Under the pieces are notes generated by a model. It worked only from the letters and a program-made list of their open reading frames with translations, had not been told where the DNA came from and ran no database searches. DNA of 64,000 nucleotides from Dactylonectria macrodidyma (lineage: Eukaryota > Ascomycota > Sordariomycetes > Hypocreales > Nectriaceae): the NCBI GenBank assembly GCA_020744425.1, contig JAGMUV010000004.1:1364001-1428000 (forward strand), given 5' to 3'. This document shows positions 59,420-64,000 of this stretch, in pieces. How positions within the stretch are numbered: the first letter of the stretch is position 1; the number at the start of each line of letters is the position of its first letter. The position numbers were made by a program, and so were the translations under genes.

Positions 59420-60163
59420 ACCTGCTGGAACCGCTCCGGAGACTGTTCATTGCTTTGGGGAGCAGGGCCAACACGCAGCATGTGGTGTTCACCCAAGGCG
59501 GTCTGAACCTCGTCAAGACGGCTGTAAGTAATACATCGCGTCCCTGCTCCGGAAATTACAAACGACACAGGCAAGGCGGTTAGAGACTGACAGGATAACA
59601 CCGCCAACTGGCTGAATCCTCGGATGACAGCGGACGTCATGTCGCAGGACCTGCGCAACTTCCGCAACGGCGTCTTTACCCAAAACGTCCGCAACGTGAG
59701 TTTCCCTTCATAGGTAGCATTCACACACACGCACACACACACCTCCTATCACCCCATGGTGTCATTACCAATTATCATGCGAACAACAAAAACCATTTTG
59801 CTCATACACACAATCGCCAGGCCATCATCGCCATCAACTACATGCGCGACCCGGTCGTCTGGAACCGCATCCTGGCCATCAACTTCGACATCCGGGACGA
59901 GCTGCGGCGACTGCAGGACTTCCACTACTAGCGCACGGGCATCACCGACTACGTCGTCTCCGCGTGGGACGAGTTCTTCCGCAACCAGCTGCAGGCAACG
60001 GTGCGCTACACGCAGAACTGGGTCCGCGGCTGGGTCACGAACACGAGCAACGACTGGCGCGATGACAACAGCGACGACGTCATTTAGTTCCTCGTCGTCA
60101 TAAGCACGCTGCTGCGGCACGCGGAGGACCTGGAGTTCAACTTTGATGATCTGCCTAATTAGA
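59420..60163 (+). pseudogene. C-terminal tail of a GH18 chitinase, broken
   Basis: The plus strand has VNLLEPLRRLFIALGSRA up to a likely donor at about 59524, then DNTANWLNPRMTADVMSQD and VFTQNVRN. After another presumed intron it has AIIAINYMRDPVVWNRIL and YVVSAWDEFFRNQL, stopping at TAG 60163. In-frame TAG codons stand after DFHY and DDVI. The pattern resembles the long C-terminal region of subgroup C chitinases, whose catalytic domain is absent here. The family assignment is moderate. Confidence 0.5.
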
Positions 60164-62097
60164 CGGGTTCGTTCGAGCCTCTCTTCTTACTGTAGATGCT
60201 ATAATAAGATGTACTTTTTGTATATATATATATGTGTGTGTGCGTGTGTTTATCTTCTTCCTCTTCTTTGCGTGCTTTGATAAGTTGACAGTGACTGGGT
60301 TCTCGCTTGGACGGTCCCAAGTTGCGGGCGATTGGAGCTGGGGACCGGATGATGTGATACCCACTTCCCGGACCTGGCAAATTGCCAAAAGAAGTGATCA
60401 TGGACTACTCCTTGGATTAAGACGTTGCAACGTAGGCCGCCCTCTTCACCTGGCGTATACAGACGCGGTAATCCATAAGACGGGCATCATTCAGATGCCG
60501 ATTGGGTGGGTTGGATTGCTTTGTTCCAGCTACCTACGTATAAAGATCCCGTTCTGCTCCTGTGCCTGCCCCCGTTGCGTTGATTGAGATCGTGAAAAGG
60601 ACTGCTTCGTTGTCTCGTCGGAGGAAATTCGAGAAAGATCTGCATGAAAGATTATCGTGAGATGGTGAATAGACAAAGGTTATGATGGGAAAGAGACGCC
60701 TGCGTTGTCGAATTTTCGTGAGCTTGGCAGTTGAATTGGGAGACTCTTCTCTCGCCCCGTGCAATTGAAGTCTGTGTATCCCTGCTTGCCATCGGCTTGC
60801 CTTGCAGTACCCATACCACGCCCTACACTACTAGTAGGGAGTAGTCTATTCGCAACGAGTTCCTCACCAGCCTACTAGGTTAGTGCTTCTTAGCAGTGCG
60901 CCTACTTTACTGGTATGCCTATTTTTCGATTAGCTTTTAGAAACTTGTGGTGCTCGATAGGTAGTATGAAGGTAGTAGATTGATAGTTGAGTAGAAAGCT
61001 ACTCCCAACTGCCTATTCAAGCGGGGAGAAATACGTAGCCAGCTCTTAGGAGCGGCTCAACGTATATCTGAGCTGGTCCTACGCACTGTGAAGGAGATGC
61101 ATCCCCGCTCACTGCAGCCGGGGCGGCCACTCGTCTCCTACTAGGAGTGGGAGTGTCTAATTAGTGTACAGCGTACTGTAGTGCAAAATTCATAACTGAT
61201 TGGACGACTTGGACGGATTGTTTGCCTCTCCACAATGGAGATAATTTTTGCTGTGGGGTGAGGCAAGCGAAGTTATCTGATCTTGATGTCCGCTGATGTA
61301 AGCGGATGTCTCGGACTCCGCGCAGGGGGGTAAGCGCTAAGCGAGCCAAGTTTTGATCCCGTTCAAACAATAGAACGTGGGGGAACAACCGTTGGACAGA
61401 GAACAGCGCCAGGTGCATTGGGGTTTAAAGTTGCTGTTCCTCTTGCAAATTGCCTCACGGTGCCCTTTGGCAATCTTCCTATTCGTCAGCTTGTGGTTTA
61501 CCAGTGGGGGGGCTGGGAAAAGTCGATGTTATCATCTTAGGTAATGAATGAAGCACACGGAGTAGCAGAGTGAGTAGCGGTCTACGTCCCATCCCTTTCG
61601 CTGTGCGAGGTCTGTTGGATTATGTATCGGATTAATCCTAGCTATAATAATAAGCGGGGTACCCTAAACTTTTGCCCAAAATGGCGCAGCTGGTGAATCC
61701 ATCAAGGTCTACTGACGGGTCACTCTTGCGGGTTCTAATAAAATAAAATAAAATAAAATAAATCTTAGAAGATAATATTATTACATCTTTAATAATGCTC
61801 CATTAGCCCCAAAGGCCTATAATTTTAGTTAGTATAAGGCAAATATCACTATTATACATGAGAAAATGGGGTGAGCGAATTAGGATCGGCTTTGCACAGC
61901 AAAATGAACTGTTTTTTGTCTCGACTTTGAATCCGGCAGGCATGAGAACTTTGAGTTTAAGTGCGGTATCGGGGTTGAAGGAGAGCTTGTCCACAACGAG
62001 GTCATAGAAGATGTCATCGCTGTAGGTCTGAATGATTCTAGTGTCTTTTTTCCATGTCCGTACCTTAACTCCAGATTAGAAGAACAGTTCGTATCAC
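60164..62097. other. Gene-free stretch
   Basis: No supportable gene in nearly 2 kb. There is a TG-rich dinucleotide tract around 60220-60245 and an AAAAT pentamer repeat at 61735-61761. Short frames show no motifs. Confidence 0.5.
61735..61761. repeat. AAAAT pentanucleotide microsatellite
   Basis: Five units of AAAAT-type sequence in tandem. Confidence 0.9.
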
Positions 62098-63930
62098 CTA
62101 TCTGTGAATTATATCCAGATCATGCTCTCTTTCTCCCTTTTTCGCTTTCCAGGCTGCACTGTGACAAAGTCGAACAAGCTCCATGACGAACTCGCCGATT
62201 TCTTGTATTTGCTCAATCTCCTCTCCCGAGAGTCTCTCCGTTGGAATCTTGCGCGCAAGGTTGCTCGCCGATGCCAAGATTTGCAAGTCATTGTCTGCTG
62301 GGCTACCGAGAGGGTGTATGAGAATATTAACAAACAGTGGCATAGCAGCCATAGGCGCATAGTGAGACACGACCCAAACCGATTCTTCCTTCCAGAAGTC
62401 TACCACAGTTTCCAAGAAGCGGATAATGGAACGGCTAGCCTCCAGGGATAGATCAGCGCTCGAGTGCACTACGCTGTGTAGGTCATCGGGTAGGTTCCTC
62501 TCGAAATCACCACACTTTCTGACGGTTGTGTGAATGTAGATCATGGTAAACAGGTAGTCAAGCTGCAAGTTAATGATGCGCGTGCGGTCCTCGGTTCTCA
62601 TAGCTGACGGGACTGAAAGAGATGAGTCTGGTGGAACGGATAGTCTCGGGCGATACGGTGGTTCAATAGACAATCGCCATTCCTCGAGCTCGTCATCAAG
62701 CTGTCGAACGTGCGACAGGAGCTCGCCCTCTGTGTATTTGAATGCTCGCGGCGAACACAGCTGTCGGCCAGCGCTTTCCTTGATTCTCGCTAGGTAAATG
62801 TCTCGCGACTGATTGTACCAGGACTTCTGGTTGCTCCATTCTCCAGGGTCACCGACCTCGCAATAATCGTAGGTAAGCAGCGGCGGGATTCCAGTTCGCA
62901 GGGAGGTGTCTTTATCGAAGCAGTAGCATATCCAGAACAGCCTTCGGATGTGAAATCTTGATGGCCCGTCGATTATCGGAATATGTTGTGGTAGAAGGGA
63001 TAGCCCTGACAGGAAGGCATGGCCACCAAGATCACATACCATACGGCATGCGCTTGTAAAGGCTACCGAAGCCTCTCGACATTGTCCTTTCATCTTTTGA
63101 TATGCCCACTGTATTCATTAGCATTGGAATGCTGCGGGGTTTAACTGCCTTCGGCTTACCAGTAGAAGGGTGGCCTGCAGGCTATCCAAGTTTACGGTGC
63201 CATTAATGATAAATAACAAGCGTTTAGCTTCACTGGCGCATTCGTATGGTCCAGGAATAGAATCAGTTTGCCCACCCTCTTGCATGCGACTAACAAACGC
63301 GAACATGACCCAGAGACAAGCTTCCGCTGACGTCCGACTTCCTAGGTCAGGCAACTTGGTGTCATAGGCCCGAGAGATGGTCCCTTCAAGTAGGTCCCTA
63401 TCGAGTACCGGAAATACTTTTGAAGTGTTGGATTCCAAGAAAATACCAACAAAGCGCCTGCAAAGGAACTCTGGAGGTAGCATCCTTGGCTGTGCCGGCA
63501 GTATGGAAATGAGATCCGGCCGCGTGCTGATGGGATTACCGAAGATGTCAAATTTGTCCAAGAACACGCGCTGCCCTGCCCCTTCCGAGATCCATTCCCG
63601 CCCCCGCGACGAAAGGATCCCTACTCCCTTGAAATACCAGTTGTTACCAAGCTGACATCTTGATAACTTGTAACGGGGCTCGAGCTGAGTTGATTGGGTT
63701 GGGGCAGTATGCACAGGAATAGTCAAGACGTCTCTAGCCGGTTGCTCGCTCGTAGTTGCGGTGGGAGGAGTCACATGGTACGAAATATCACTCGACGCCT
63801 GAGCTGATAATCTCTCAGACTCAGGCGACGTGGCGCTGGATGTACGTCTTGCAGCCCTGAGAGCATCTTCGAGCTCTTCTACACGGTTGGAAAGTTCCTG
63901 CACGACATCCGACGTGGCCCTACAGCCTTG
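62098..63930 (-). CDS. Zn2Cys6-type fungal transcription factor, N-terminus beyond window
   Basis: The supported exons are about 63930-63160 and 63108-62098, with a 51-nt intron (63109-63159) joining LQATLLLWAYQKMKGQC in frame. The sequence begins with a coiled-coil heptad (VQELSNRVEELEDALRAA), which normally follows the zinc cluster. The cluster itself must lie upstream, past the window edge or in a small exon. The middle homology region of the Fungal_trans type is clear: AFTSACRMVCDLGGH, RRLFWICYCFDKDTSLRTGIPP, and DYCEVGDP. It is predicted to be a nuclear regulator of unknown targets. No lesions were seen in the visible part. Confidence 0.82.
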
Positions 63931-64000
63931 TTAGGATTCGATGAAAAGAATTCTCTTCCAGACACGACTTTCCTCTTGTTTGGATTTTTGGGAACGACTC

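Noticed and set aside
59749..60120. 123-aa minus-strand frame
   Set aside because: Antisense of the GH18 tail; Val/Asp-rich shadow composition.

Overview
The window is from a filamentous ascomycete (Pezizomycotina, probably a sordariomycete). The genes carry short GT-AG introns of 45-114 nt and belong to fungal families (Clr5, DUF7025-type AAA ATPases, Zn2Cys6 regulators, LysM proteins, GH18 chitinases). Two very AT-rich islands hold transposon relics that look mutated by repeat-induced point mutation (RIP). Intron junctions given here were worked out by hand from splice signals and reading-frame continuity. Where an open frame began at TTG or GTG, I moved the start to an ATG or left the 5' end open.

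Layout. 1-1.9 kb: AT-rich island with a Ty3/Gypsy relic interrupted by a small inverted-repeat element. 1.95-8.2 kb: a Clr5-TPR-like protein and a DUF7025-like AAA ATPase. 8.8-11.1 kb: second AT-rich island containing a nearly full-length pogo/Fot1-like DNA transposon. 12.5-26.4 kb: a decayed zone with pseudogenes of a GH43 glycosidase, an MDR oxidoreductase, two SDRs and an SGNH hydrolase plus a piggyBac relic. Among them are intact genes for a secreted SnoaL-like protein, an SDR and a fungal-specific protein. 27.2-34.5 kb: a divergent pair, a multi-LysM protein and a very large GH18 chitinase, both apparently missing their 5' ends. 35.1-37.5 kb: a membrane protein joining a PNP_UDP (nucleoside-phosphorylase-like) domain to a lectin-like beta-propeller.

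39.6-50 kb looks like a raffinose/sucrose utilisation cluster: a broken Zn2Cys6 regulator, a secreted GH27 alpha-galactosidase, a GH32 beta-fructofuranosidase without an obvious signal peptide, and a MAL-type sugar permease. A 182-bp tandem duplication sits in the GH27/GH32 divergent promoter. Raffinose would lose galactose outside the cell, and sucrose could be imported and split inside. 51-56.3 kb is a second module: a Zn2Cys6 regulator, an arylsulfatase and a DAL5-type anion permease, plausibly for scavenging sulfate esters. 56.9-60.2 kb holds a fungal-specific protein and a second, ruined cell-wall-degradation locus (GH55-LysM fusion pseudogene next to a GH18 tail). The window ends inside another Zn2Cys6 regulator.

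The most notable observations are the PNP-TM-propeller architecture, the doubly truncated LysM/GH18 head-to-head junction with an internal GH18 deletion, the sugar cluster with a dead regulator and duplicated promoter, and RIP-like nonsense changes in apparently single-copy genes. I saw no tRNA, rRNA or CRISPR array.
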